The notes under the pieces: model-generated
The model's input: the letters and a program-made list of their open reading frames with translations, nothing else
What the model was told of the DNA's origin: nothing
Database searches by the model: none
DNA from: Schistosoma mansoni
Lineage: Eukaryota; Platyhelminthes; Trematoda; Strigeidida; Schistosomatidae
Direction: 5' to 3'
Assembly: GCF_000237925.1 (NCBI RefSeq)
Contig: NC_031502.1
Location: 14,806,434-14,870,433 of the forward strand
DNA: 64,000 nt
In this document: piece by piece, positions 36,306-50,700 of the stretch
Position numbering within the stretch: the first letter of the stretch is position 1
Layout of the letters: the number at the start of each line of letters is the position of its first letter
Translations under genes and position numbers: made by a program

Positions 36306-39300
36306 ATGCCCACTCGTCGCAAGAATGTTGACTTAAACAGACTGAAACGTTCTTGTAAAAGAAGCAAAGTCTTCGAGTTACTATCTTTGGCGTAAGTATT
36401 CAAAATATTATCAACCGTCTTCAGTTATGTCCAATACCTCCTGGTATTCATAATATGGGGAGTATTGTTTGTAGTAAATCGATCAACGGACATGAAGTTT
36501 GAGTACTTTTGGCCTGTTTGGCTGTCTGTTTGCTCGATACATGACTCACTGAAGTTCCAAGGACTGGTAAATATAATGTCTGTTCATATTTCACATTCAG
36601 CAATACACAATTGTATTTATCATTATTTTGATTACAGTTGATTTAATGTGTTTCTTCTTGGTACCTGTGTCATGGGTTTACACATTCGGCAGTGTGTATG
36701 TATGGATATACATTCTGCGGCATACTGGTTAGTGTGATGACCGACCGAATAATAAATTTAGATCAAGGGTTGTGTTTCCTCACTTTGTCGCTGTGTTTTG
36801 TTTTCATATATTTCGAATTTAGTCTCTACTCAAAAGCAACGAAATCCACTCACAGCATTTGTGTTTTCCGTCCATTTGCAGCACACAGGTATGATCAAAT
36901 TAGTATGGTTATACGCTAATAGCATTGGTTATTCGGTAGTTTGTGTGGGATTTTCTGTAAAACGGTACCTGGATATAAACTATCGAGATGTAGGTATTTT
37001 TCGAGTTTTACTCAGGATGTTTAGTTTAAAAGGATGAATGTCAGAAGACAAAATTACATGCATTTTCGAATACTTTATGAAGCTCTCCCACCTTCATCGG
37101 TAAATGACAACGCTTGTAAGTTACTGTTACGTTCAAACATACTTGAATCAGACGTTCAACATAGTCTTGATTATTTTCATAAGGATTCCCTAGAAGTTCA
37201 CGAAGTTGCATTGTCCAATGACGTGAGTTTTTGTCAGATTTTTTAAAACCTCATTACTCTTTTACATTTAATATCGTAGTACATTTTTGAACAGATAGAT
37301 TACATACGGCTATATATTTCAATGGCTTACCAACCTCTAACTGCTTATAATGCTCTACGAATACGCAGGGCTTACATCATTTAAATATTTACGTGAATAA
37401 GAATTCTGCTTATGACAAGATGTAACTGCTAGAGGTCTTTAGTGATTTTTTCCACCTGCCATCGAAATCTATACCCAACTTTATGCGGTAAGGATTATTT
37501 GTTCCTGATGAGTTGATGTCAGATATCTTAAATAGTGGGTCGCCAATCCTAATGATCAATATTATTAGTTAGCGTTCGGTAACTGAACAAAATTTTATCA
37601 CTAATTTTTACAAAAAGGGATGAAAACTCCCTCGTGGTAACAACACAGTTTATTTTGTTTGTTGCTTAAAATATTAGCGTTGATGACCGTTTGATGCCTA
37701 AATAGAGATCCTCAACAACAAACCCGAGAAAACCAATTTAGTCCAAATTTGTTCTTAACTATGTAGTTGTAGTCACTTGCTGAAGTGTGACACTAGTCAA
37801 TACGTCAGCTACCATGTTACAGTGACAAACTTCTGATTTTCGCCGCGTGGAGGATTCATTTTGGTAGGTTTAAACCTTCTGGTATGGTTTAGATCTACAA
37901 TCACTGACTTTACAAAGAAGTGCTATTTCCTGGTTTGCTCATTGTCTACCTTTTTTCAACATGAATTAACTCAGCAGCTTATCGGTAACATCATAGCTCT
38001 CAATTGGGAAAATATTCAAATACTACGAACCTTTCCCTTAGTTAAGAAACAGGATATACACAACTGATCTCTCCCAAAACAGCTCCATCTCCCGTCATTA
38101 ATATCTTTTTGAAAAATTGATACAGTTTACACTATTATCTTTGTGTGGTGTCTAACTTCCGTTCTGTCCCCGTATAACTAAAAGCTACTTGATGCAAAAG
38201 AGTGATAAAATATCGCTTAAACCATTATAGCTTACTACCATACCATTACTTGAACAGGCTGTAGATTCTTTTCATAATGATGCAAATAACACCTTGGCAT
38301 GTCAAACATTTTCTTTGTCTTGCTCCCGGTTCTTACAGTTTATTAGTGTACTGAGGAACATCCCTTATCGTCCTATGAGTTTCATGCGATGGGCTTGAAT
38401 TATGCATCTGTTCTGAGTTTATAATAATGAGTACGCTGAGCTCGTTGAAGGACTAAAATGTGAGCGGTTATTTTAATTTTACTGATGTTTAACTGACGCT
38501 TAGTTTGGGTTAAGTATGCGGACTTTTTACCTTAATGTCCTGTTTTGAGGTTTACGATGCTGTCACAAAAACATGCAAAACTGAAGTGTGGTTTGTTTCT
38601 AAACCGGACCTTACAGAACGGATGAACAAATGAAGTTTGGTCATTGCATTTTCTATATTAGTCTTTGATCAAAGGTCAACTGACATCTTTCTCTACTATG
38701 TAGTATTTATTTCTACATCAAATGAAATGACTACACCTTACGTTGGCTATTTCCGTCATTTTTCTCCCAACTTCTATTTGTAAGTATTTGTGACAGCAAA
38801 TCTTTCTGCTTGACAATTTTAGAAATTAATTATATTCGTAAAGGGTTTGTCATTGATTCAAATTTTTCAATGGCAACCCTACTCGCTAGAAAATATCAAA
38901 AAGAGGTCTCTTAAACTCATACCAAAGAGTTAGGGAAAACTTTATACTCTTTGCATTTCCGAAATGGAAATTGTTAGGTTGGGGCTACTCCTTGCTGTCG
39001 TATAATCTAACTTTACTTGTTCTTAGTTCATCTTTCTGAGTCCTTAATCCCAACACCATCCCGCATTTTCCGTTCTTCATTTTAATCGTCTTTTTTGAGC
39101 GATATTTTTTTGGTCAGTTTTCTAATACTTTTAACACCAATAAGTTGAAAAGTATGACTCAAGCAATAGTCTCCCCTTGTTACCCTAACCTAAATTTTGC
39201 TGACATGCTAATGGGCATCGTTATCAGGTCCTACATTGCTCACAAACAAATGACACAATGCTTCCACCACTCGTTATGTGGAAATTCTCATTGTTACATT

Positions 39301-42300
39301 GACCCCCGGAGACATCTTATTCATTAGACACGAGACCACAATATTAGCCCCAACTACCTTCAAACTCTAGAACGATGCGCACCGTGATTGTCTTCCTTTG
39401 TTCTCTTTCCCTAAGCCTAATAAGATCGACTGGTAACCACTTGGTGATATCCACAAAATTCTATTATCAGTTCTCATAACTAATTTCATCGCAGACTAGG
39501 TTTGGAGCTAGGCTATATCAGTTCGAGTTTTATTGTCACGTTCTCATAAATGCTGAGTTTATTTTCTACACATTGTGCAACTTGAGCAAGTAAGTCATCG
39601 ACGGGTCTTGTTCTCATTTGTCCTTAGAGTTTCATACGACCACAGATCAAGGTCTCATTCTAAGAAGAGATGCTCAACCGTTCTTCCATTTTACCCAGTT
39701 ATGCAATTTGAGTTTCGAAACTATTCCGTACTTTCGATTCTATGAACTAACCGTTTCTTTTTGAAAAAAGATTCCCCATGTCTAGTGTTTTTTCACTTCG
39801 ACTGATACTACTACTACTACTACTTCAACCACTTTGACATTCATCCCGATAATTTCCCCCGACTGTGCTGACGTGGTATGGGAAATCGGACCGACGCAAA
39901 CGCATACCAGGTTCTACGCTGCTGATGACTAACTGAATGATAACCTATGTGACAATTGTAATAAAGTCAAAGCCTGGTAGGAGCAGTGTTCTGACTTTTG
40001 TCTAAAGTTAATACAAGCCACGCGGTGTTCGTTTTGGGAAGAATTCCAAGAAAGCATTACCATTGAGATAACGAATAAAACTTGTAGCTCAGATGAACGC
40101 TTTTAGTGACACTGATTCCTCCGACCCAGATAGTCTATTTGCAAGGCATTCATTGTCATTTTAGACAATGTCTTCAGCGTCTACATGAAGTATACTTGAC
40201 TAACATTGTCAGAATGTTATTCAGATTCTCTAATACAAACCTTAGCATTTTTGTTTGAATACTGAAGTATTCTGTTACACAACTACACATTGAAGCGTCA
40301 ATATTTGAAGCAGCTTCGAAGATTTTTGGTAAGATGTCTCCACTATGTCTGTGTGGCCGACAGTTATTAAGTGCGTATGCAAGACATTAAACTCGATAGT
40401 CAAGGATTAGGTTCATTAGATGATCTGATATGTTTGTATTCATCTATCAATAGAAGAGTAGAGTTTTACTGGATGTTATAACGTGTGGCCTGCGTGTCCT
40501 AATGTCTTACAGAGTTACTCCTAATCCGGCAGTACCAGAAGGAAAGTCACTAGCCGAGTGTATGTTCGGAAGAAAAGTCCGGACAGTTTTTAACAGTATG
40601 TTGCCACTCAGAAAGACAAATAAACCCACGAATGAGTATCGTATGGTCACTCGTAGCTTCCAGGTGGGTGAAAGGGTACTTGTTAAATCGTATCAAGGCG
40701 ACAGGAAGTGGGAACCAGGTGTTATAGAACGTCGGATTGGAAGTGCATTGTACCTAATCCGGAAAGATGTCGGAACGTATATAAGACACATAAATCAAAT
40801 TCAAAGGGACGACAGAACATTGATGCCAAAAAGCCGACCCCCGTTTCAATTGCTCGTGGATTCATCTCAAAAAAGCCCTCAGGCGCGCGAATGTAAAAGA
40901 GATAAACGACACAAGGGTAAAGCGGTACAACCTTCGAGAGTGATGAGCTGCAAGAGGAATGCGGTAACCGAGTTTCAGGTGGATCCAAGAAAGAAGTCTT
41001 ACACAACAGACTTTACAGGGAGGTGTGAGGACGGTCCACAGGTGAAGTTGGAGAAGCTCTAAGAAGCCCAGAAGGATCCGAACATATTCCATCCAATTAG
41101 CCTTTGGAAAAATATTCCAGAATCATTACGTGTAGCTTCCCTATTGGACAAATGCTAATAACCCCCTATGTGCGGATCGGATAACTATAATGATGATTCC
41201 GTTTTTACTAAAAACTATAAATACCTGACAGTTTTGTACGATAATTGACACTGTCTGGAATAACATTCCTTCCACTTGTCTTCTGTCTTCTTATTTTGCG
41301 ACTTGGGAAGGTTCTAGCGTTCGAGAGCTCAAGTTATACGCGACATACTAGGAATCTAAGTTCGAGATATAACACTGGGGACCCGTGTAGCATTTTGACA
41401 TCCAACGAATTGCGTTGTGAGCTGTCATCTCTCAACCACTTCACATTGATACATTCGATATATTAGGTTTCCAATTATCAGACTTTATTTTCAATGCTAA
41501 TCGTTGTGTTTTTCATTTTTGAGAATGTCTTATTTTATGTTTATTAGTTCTCATCAGATTTTTCTAGTCGGTCGGTATTCATACTTTTTCGCTTTGGTCA
41601 GTCGTGTTTTGATCGTTTAGCTCGATGGACTTTCAGCTATTTTAGATCTATTGATAAACAATACTTGGATTTTGACAGGTATGCTTTACTTATTTTATCA
41701 TGGTATTTTAAAATCCCATATTATAAGCTATATGCTCTGTTTGAATTAAGGAATGTATTTCAACTGGTGCATCCTAAATTGTTTATACAGTATTTGTGGA
41801 ACAATAACGCATGTTGTTCTTTAGACTTATAACTTTGAAATTCCATCAGAAAGATTGAGTCGTTCATTTTTCTGTCGAGCACGTAAAACATTTGTTGAGA
41901 ATGGTCAATCCCCAAATAAAAGTAGTAATAAAGGAAATCAGTATCTATTAAGATGAATTTGTGATACATTAAATTGTTTAGTGTGGACTATGCTCATGGA
42001 TTTTTAACACATTTCCGTTAAAACGTGTGTTTCTTGACGCATACTAAGTTCATAAATGCGAATCATTAGCCTAGATGTGTATTCGTATATATTGTGGTTG
42101 TTAAAAAGGCTTCCATTACTACACTTCTCTCTTCTCGTTAGCGGAGCAGGAAAAAAGTGGATAGAAATAGTCTTGTTGACTATACTGAAGTCGAAATTGC
42201 GAAATCTTAGCATAGTCCACTTACGTTTCAACAACGTATAATGTCAAACATTCCACAATGCACTTGTTAAGGCATAGGGACAGGCCAGAAATCCTCAACG

Positions 42301-45300
42301 AACTCTGTTCTTGGCTCTCCTTTCCAATTGTTCCCTGGTGCTGTTTATTTTTTGATGTCTACCTCCAACTCTCGAGGCAATGCGTTCATTGGTTTTTACT
42401 CTTTTCCTTTCATCTTAAGAATTCAAAGTTGGGGCTTGCATTGTGATGTTGCTTGGTGATTTCCATAAAGTTTGGCCTATCCACCCCCAGCGTCTTTTCT
42501 TAATTTCCTCTTCAACTAGTTGTTGATCTGTTCTGTGATAGANNNNNNNNNNNNNNNNNNNNNNNNNNNNNNNNNNNNNNNNNNNNNNNNNNNNNNNNNN
42601 NNNNNNNNNNNNNNNNNNNNNNNNNNNNNNNNNNNNNNNNNNNNNNNNNNNNNNNNNNNNNNNNNNNNNNNNNNNNNNNNNNNNNNNNNNNNNNNNNNNN
42701 NNNNNNNNNNNNNNNNNNNNNNNNNNNNNNNNNNNNNNNNNNACGAGGTGCTAAGGAAGATCCAGTAACAAGGTGTGCAAATTCGTGTTAATTTAGTGAT
42801 CTTTAATTCTTTTGAATCTTTCATATGAATCACTACAACATTTACGACGCATTTGATAGTCATTCTATTAAATTTTTGGGCTATAATTCCGCCTGGCACT
42901 AGTTATTTAACGTCGTAGTTTTTATTTATCTACTCTGTTCGTACAATTAATTTAATCAAGTTAGCTAAAAAATTTATTTAAGGTATAAATTCCTATTCAC
43001 TGCATGTCATTACCAACTAAAGAACTTTAAAAGCTACTTGGATATACTGTATTCTATATTACACGTTAATTTGTTCTAAAATTGTTTTATTTAGTTCACT
43101 GAGTCAATTCTCTTCCTGTTAGTGATAAATTTTATTCACCATTAAGAATAACTGAATTATGAACCAAGAAATCAAAATAACGTGTAAAATCTAGTAAATT
43201 TAGTGGTGTGGATTTTTTCAGGATAACATTTGCCATGTAACCTTATTTCGAGACTGTTATATCTAATGGTTTGATGGATCGGCACGGACTTACGGTCATT
43301 GCTAATTACTGGACGATTGGGATTCTCCTTATACAAACGCAAAAGAGTGGGAACCGGGCGTATTACACACAACAACACTTCAACATTGATAATCCATAAG
43401 ATAGAGATGACAGGACTTTCAGTATAATTTTATACCCGTAATAGAAGTAAAAGATTGAAATGCAACAACTGTATTTCTATAATAATGTGCAATAATCTTG
43501 AACATATAATAAAGCCAATTAAAAAGAATAACAACCGATAAGGTAATAGCTAGGGTCATCGCAGAAATGTGAACTAGAAAGTTGTCATCGTGTTTATCCT
43601 TTGAAGAAAGAACTGACATGTAATAACAAAAACCTATACAACCTAATTTCTCCTTAGCAGGAAAAGAGGACATTGATCATTCAAAATAATAATTTTTATT
43701 GATTATTTACATACTATTGTGTTGTATACTTTATCTAACAACTAATAAACACTTTGTTGATATTTTTACAATAGATTAGAGAGTAACGTTAGACGTCTCC
43801 GTTCCGAATTACAGTCCATGCGTGGACTGGAAACACAATTGCGTAACCAGTTAAACAGTCTTCAACATGACGATCACCTCAATCGACTCAGTCTGTCCAA
43901 CCAGCGTCAAGAGAACGAGGGTATTTCATCACGTATTTCAAAGCTTACTAATAAATGCCGTACTGAACGAATTAATTTAAACACAATTGAGCAAAATTTA
44001 GGTGAAGAAGTTCGTTTGCGTCAGTTGGTTGAAGCTCAACTCACTGAAATAGGTGTAATTCCTGTGCGTAGTTTTGTGGGATCAAATAATCCTAATAGCG
44101 TATTTAGCAATTCAACTGAAAAGAGTATTCCAACATCTATGTCCCTTATTCAGTAAGTAACTGCTAAAGAAACTAATGTTTTACTTCTTGAAGTCCCTAA
44201 TTGTTTTTTATTCGGGTTGAATTTAAAAGTATATAATTAGAGTCAAATAGTGTGATAAATAGTCTGTCCAGGACAAGTTTGTGAGTTGTAAGCTGTCATT
44301 CACCATACCTCCTAATTCATATTTTATGGTGCTTAGAATTTAAGACATCATCAGTATGAGCATGTGTAAAGTTATGCTTAGCGTAATTCTTAGCAGTAAA
44401 ATATTCCCTTTGTTCACTAGATCTCCATTTCATGTCTTCCTCACCACTTTTCAAGAAAGTATTAACAGTAATTTTTCAGTTCAAATTTAACTACTTTTGC
44501 TGCTTGCTGTAGCCGTCTAAACCCACTCGATAGTGTACTCTATCCTTAAACCATTCAAAGGAATAAATGAAGCTGCTCTCTGCATCAAAATGTTACGCTT
44601 TACTTACTAGGACCGCAACTAAATCATGAGTGTGTATTCTTGTACGCGGAGCGGCGGTTTCATGAATGGTTAAAGCAATCGGCCTTCAGTTAGTACAGCA
44701 CAAGCTCGAACCTTGGTCCAGGCAATTGGGTAGTTTTACCAACTACATAAAACGCATATGGTTCAAAGCCGAATATAATAACCTGTACTTCAAATCCACC
44801 TTTTTCTGGCTTGTTTTGGTTGCTTTTACTTGGCCATAGCTCCTACTGTGATGTGGTGATTAGACTCGCCCATCATGACGACCTAATCCGTCTATATTGG
44901 CTCAAACAATTGTTTTACTGTGTTCCATTATACCAGAGAGGTTGATTGAATAGCAATAAGACTAAATATATCAGGATTAAAATCTTGCGTATTGACTGGA
45001 CTTGGGTACAGCGATAGTAGTAGGCAACATGATTTAGAGTTTTCAGAGCTAATACTACAAAAATAGCTACACCAAAGTATGAATGACCAGCCGCAGTCAA
45101 TTTTTCAATGGGTTCTGTAAATATGCCATCAAACTATCGCTGTCATCATTAGTACATTTTTCTCCAGTCTCTAAAAACATTAACACTCATGATTTAAGCA
45201 TTTTTTTAAGCTTCAGAGAAAGCGTTGTTCAAAATCTTCTGAACATCTAAAACGCATATACATAAATGTTTGGCATGGGATTTGGCCAGCCCCCAAATGC

Positions 45301-47699
45301 AATATGCTAACTCGATAACGGTATGTCTCAATGCGTAATGTATGTATACTGAGTGTTTTGATTAGTTTGCTTATCGTGCAATTCGCAACAATCATGATAA
45401 GCTGGTGTCTGACAAAACTTCAGCACGAGTACGGTTTGTTATTTTGGTTTATACTAACTCGTACCACATCTAACGCAGGTGAGACGTCTCTCTGAATATC
45501 AAATACCAAGTATACCGTACAGTAGTTTCGGCCTAATCATAGCTTAAATACTTGGGCTGTCAAGATAAAAAACATGCATAGGCTTCTAACGTTTGGTCTC
45601 AGATCGCTAACAATCAGTTAAACAGTATTTTTTTCATTTATTATTTACGTCCAGAAGCTAATTATCTTCGACATCCTAACATGTATTGTAGTTTGCAGAA
45701 AAACTTACTAGTCAAATCGTTATTTAAATCTGACTTTATGTTTTATCTTATTTACCTTTCGATTAATATAGGGCCTCTTCTAATAATGACTCATCGTCGA
45801 ATCCTAATGTCTTAATACTTCAACCAAGCGAAAGTGAAAAAATAATGGGTAATTATTGCTGTAGACTACGTCAACTACTAGAGTCAAAGATTTATGCACT
45901 TAGATTAACTGTGAAATATCGTGAAAACTTGACACTAGCTTCCAAAATGCACCATTCAGGTCAGCTGGTTTCCGAGTGTCTAACCAATACAAACTTAAAG
46001 GTTGTAGACACTTCAAATTATGATAGCAGTGTTCATCAATATGATTCACAATCTTTGTCATGTCGACTTCAATCCGGACATTTTATAACCAAAGATGTTT
46101 ATTGTTGCATTTTAAACTCAAATGTAGAAAATTTGCATAATGTTGCTATGATTAGTCAACATACATCCACAAATAACCATAGGCATGCATTTTTAGAAAA
46201 TTGTTTCAATTTAGCTAATGAGAAACGAGAACGTTTGGCAAATAAATTACGTACAGAGAATTGGCAAAAACAAGAATTACTCACATTATATCACACATCT
46301 GTACGGGAAATAACTGAACTCAATAGTAAGTTTGTTTTAGACGTTTAGGATCAATTTTTTTGAAACATTTTGGGTTTTCACTAACTGGACACAGCTTGTG
46401 GCCTGTAACTTTTTATACGTACTTTACTTCAAACAGTTTAATCATCTTTATGTGAATTCTCTATCATGGGTGTATATTAACTGCTACAATAAATAGAAAG
46501 CTTAGTCAGTAGTTTTTTAGCCGTACATTAATGCACTTAAGAAAAATGTATTATTATATTTTTCATCTTAGTTTTATTATGTAGATTGAATTTGTTGTTC
46601 GGATAGAATAAACTTCATAGGAAAATTTTTGTATTCCACCTAAGGTTCTATGCTGAAATCCACTAGTTCCAAACTGACCTCTTGTGTTATTGCAAACTAT
46701 TCTTGATATAAACTAATTACTATACAAAATGGTTCGTAGTCACGATTGTTTTTCATATATCGACCGCCTTTCTTGGTTTTTATTATGCAAAAACCATTAT
46801 CTAATAAATTGTTTTATCCTGCTTAACTACGTTACCCTATCAGGTACGCACAAATACAAAACTTAAAACCACTTACGGGAACATTTTGCAATAAATTTGA
46901 GCATAGACCGACATCAGCTGGAGGTTAGAATAGTCGTTTTTCTTCAGTTCGCAATAGTTTAATACTGAGCACTAGTTAACTCTATGACGAATTGACAAAA
47001 TGCAGAAAATATACATAATTCGATTCCAGTTCTGGCGGAATGATATCCTGTCCGTCATAAAAATTTATTATTTTTAGTTCAATGCAGTGTAAGACAATGA
47101 TTGTTCATTGCTTATGATCTCCAAACTAAGTTGGAACGGCTATCAATTGCACCATGCTTTTCGATGGCTCTTCAATAGATGTCATCTATTGATGAAAATG
47201 TAAACATAAGTTTAGAAAATCGGTTCAGTAAAACAGTTAAATGAAAGTATGGTTTTAGCGTAGTAATAAATTCACTATTGTCTCTTTCTAGACACATTAA
47301 TCTTGATTTGAATTTTCTGATTATTACTGCTTTGGCAAACTGAAGAAAAGTTGTACTTTTTGTCTACTGATTATTTTGAAGGACTAGGAAGTGTCGGTGA
47401 TATGCCCGCTACCAATCAACTACTGAGATTTTGCATTGCGTAGATCAGAGCTGCTGCACCACTCAGTCTCAAATTCTTTAGAGCATGCTCTTCAAATCTT
47501 GTATAGTTATTACATAACCCATCTAACTAATTTCGAATTCTCTATTATATATATTTGTTCCCAAGTGATGTGAAACTTATGTAAACGGTTCAAGTCCTCT
47601 ATAATTATCACAGTTCATTTTATTAGTCTCCGGACTCCACTTAATTACTGCCACAATCCTCTGTATTTTTGAATTTTATCTGTAAACGACCTTAATTTC

Positions 47700-47741
<42 letters not shown>

Positions 47742-50700
47742 GTTGGTAATTTCTGTTATTCTTATTCTTTCCGTCATCAATGTTGGTTACTCAACTTTGT
47801 ATCATATCTTAATTTTACACTTTGATACGAATACGGTTGTAAGGAGCTGTTGAGAAACCACAAAATGAAATGAATTGAGGTTATTCTGATTCAATTTTTG
47901 TTTTGAGTTTATTCAAATTCGTAAAGGAAACCAATCGCACTGAAATAGTTTTATGTTTTTTTTTAAAAAACTGATTACAATTCTGGTTTTGTTTTTGAAA
48001 AACATTATGACATGAAAGTACTGGAATTCTAGTCCTAACCACTGATTAAATAGTTTTACATACCTCCATTAACAAAGATATCTTAATTATTTACTCAGGG
48101 AAATAATTGTCCTAGTAAATTTATAATAGTCTAGTCTCGACTTTTAAAGTGGTTTTTTTCCAAGATTACTGTTAGTTGTAATGTCTAGTGGACTTTTTCC
48201 CCAAGATTATTACATCGACAGCTGAAATTCACCTGAGCTCTCAATAAGTACGTACGGAATTTTTCGCTGGGTTTTCGTAATATGTCTATTAAAAAGTAAT
48301 TTAATGCTCATCCTAGAATATTTCACGTAAAACAATGAAAAGGATTACTAAATCTGAATTTCAAACAGAGAAATCGATTTGAAAGTTTAATGTATGGTAA
48401 AGAATATTTGTAGCTCAGACTAAGGATGTTGAAGATGTGGTCTCGGAACTAGATAATTTAGTGGTAAAGGTTTCACTGCTCGTCTGAACAATGTCATCAG
48501 TACGTAGTTCAGAGTGAGTTATTAGGCTTTATCCACATTTGATAGCTTTTCCCATTAGTCTAAGATTTGATTGGTTGCCTTCTATAACTGTGTTGTTGGC
48601 GTATTTGTTTTGACTTTGTGATTGTTAGTCCTTTCACTTATTGCCTGATAGATTTGGTTGATTTCAATTTGTTTATTTATTGGTGCCTGATTAAGTTATC
48701 AGATTTCTCTGGCTTTCTTTGTGTCCTCTGTTTAATATTTCGACGTTTTTCTGGTCGAGATTATGTCCATAATTGTACACTCATATCTATATGATTGGGG
48801 GTATATCGTATTATTTAACAGGTAACTGGCGTTCATTCAAGTACAAACAAAGAGGATGGTTGCTTTGAATTATGTAGCGCCTGTCTCAGTTAATGCAATT
48901 TATCTTGTACATGATGCTTTGCTTGTCTTTGTGTCCATTGTTTGCATTTTACTGATTCCAACGATATTGTCAGTTTGTGAGCTACACGTATTCCCAGTGG
49001 CCTTAATCTGTTTGTGATCTGAGACATTCTCCATATTGGGTAAACTCATTCTTTTTCGGTTATCTAAATCTTCCTATTGATGTTTGCGACTGCAAATGAT
49101 CGGTCTCTTTTGTCATATATGCATCCTGTGGGTATTGTCGCGATAATGCCATTGAGTCACAAGCATTTTAAACTGAGACGGAGGGCGTCTAGCAGTGGAA
49201 TCTTTGACGTGCGTTTCGTTCTATTTAGGACTCATTAGTTGTATGTACCTACATCCTAGAACTGATGTTTACTCTGAGACTCGAACCTAGTACCGTCCGC
49301 TACATACGCTATCGTTTTGTTCACTTAGCTAGTGAGTCAATCGATTGAAGAATTCCAAGAATCAATAAAAATTCACTTCATTGCACAAGCTAATCCAACC
49401 AAGTATCAATTAATAGACAAATTAAAATCAACCAAATCTATCAGGCAATAAGTGAAAGGACTGACAATCGCAAAGCCAAAAAAGAAAAACAGCCAAAACA
49501 CATACGTCAACAACAACACAGTTATAAAAGACAACCAATCAAATCTTAGACCAATGGGAAAAGCTGTCAAATGTGGATAAAGCCTAATAACTCACTCTGA
49601 ACTACGTACTGATGACATTGTTCAGACGAGCAGTGAAACCTTTACCACTAAATTATCTAGCTCACAGACCACGATACCAACTTATTTATATGTAAGACAA
49701 TTATAGTTTAAGTGAATGAATGTTTGCCGGATAATGGAGTTCAAAGTTATAGCTTGTGTAGCACTTAATCATATTTTAACTTACATGTATAGTCAATATA
49801 AAGTTTAATTGATCGTCTAATCCGAATCACTCGTTTCTATGTTTGGTCACAGGTTAGCCTATTTATTTTGGCTAGATGAATCAATAATTATTAGAGTAAG
49901 TCAGATTAATAATCACTCATTTAGTTTCATTTCTTTGTACTTATTATCTAGTAAGTATACCGACATGTCTTCGATGATCATAAAGTTTTCTATAATCCAT
50001 CCTGTTATTTTATAGATGAGTATTGTGTTCACTGTCTTATACTTTTTATATCGAATGGATTAGAGTATGAGAAACTAAATGTCCCCTTAAAATGTAGAAG
50101 TAAATTGTCTAAGATATTGGTTTTGAATTATTATAAACAAAGTTTTACTCAAAACCTGATATTGTAATGCATCAGTTCAAGATACATCACTTATCAGCAC
50201 TATCCCGAAGGCAAGTCAACAGAAGTAATACAAACCAAGAAAACTCGAGGCATTTTTAATGACATTATACGTTCACTTTCTTCATTTACATGAGTGCAGT
50301 TAATTTCGAACATCACCAATACATTCTGAAAATTCGTACATTAACAAAATCTATAGTCATTATTTTAGAGTCATATCGATTTTACTCAAAGCTATATCAT
50401 GCTCCAGTCCCTGTTTTAGTTCAGTGCAATAACTAGCATGTTTTTTATATGCTTCTAGTCACTCATTTTCAAAATATATGCAATCTTGACTGTTCACTTG
50501 ATGCTTTTAGTTTGATTTTGTCCCAAGAATTTTTGACATAATCTTTATATGGTATTTTATATTGTCTTATATCACTATCTGTCTTTTTTTGGTAAACATT
50601 TTTTATTCAGAAACCCTCAAACAACGTGATTTACAGATCTTAGAACTTACGATGAAAATAGAACAACTTGAGTGTTTACCAAAAAGTACTAGTCGGTGTA

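Larger units (their letters stand above)
48404..49680. mobile_element. Inverted-repeat element with hammerhead cores
   Basis: Two arms of about 250 nt (48404-48690 and about 49402-49680) are inverted copies of each other, roughly 90% alike by eye, flanking about 700 bp. Each arm carries a hammerhead-type core pointing outward (49609-49638 plus strand, 48500-48471 minus strand). The outer edge (TTTGTAGCTCAG, then GATGTTG) matches the small hammerhead unit at 60858-61025, so both are one repeat family. No transposase or reverse transcriptase is visible between the arms; instead a Smα-type SINE relic lies there. Penelope-like elements often leave inverted partial copies and carry hammerheads in their terminal repeats, which is my preferred explanation; a fold-back DNA element is the alternative. 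Confidence 0.65.

Noticed and set aside
37034-37036. Met at 37034 as a separate gene start
   Set aside because: It lies inside macoilin exon 6, which begins at 37025 by phase and similarity.
38258-38400. Possible macoilin exon
   Set aside because: Good acceptor and phase, but no convincing donor and no recognisable macoilin sequence.
39900-39930. CTGATGA as another hammerhead
   Set aside because: No GAAA partner or stem II nearby.
42516-42899. Open frames crossing the N gap
   Set aside because: They exist only because N does not encode stops.
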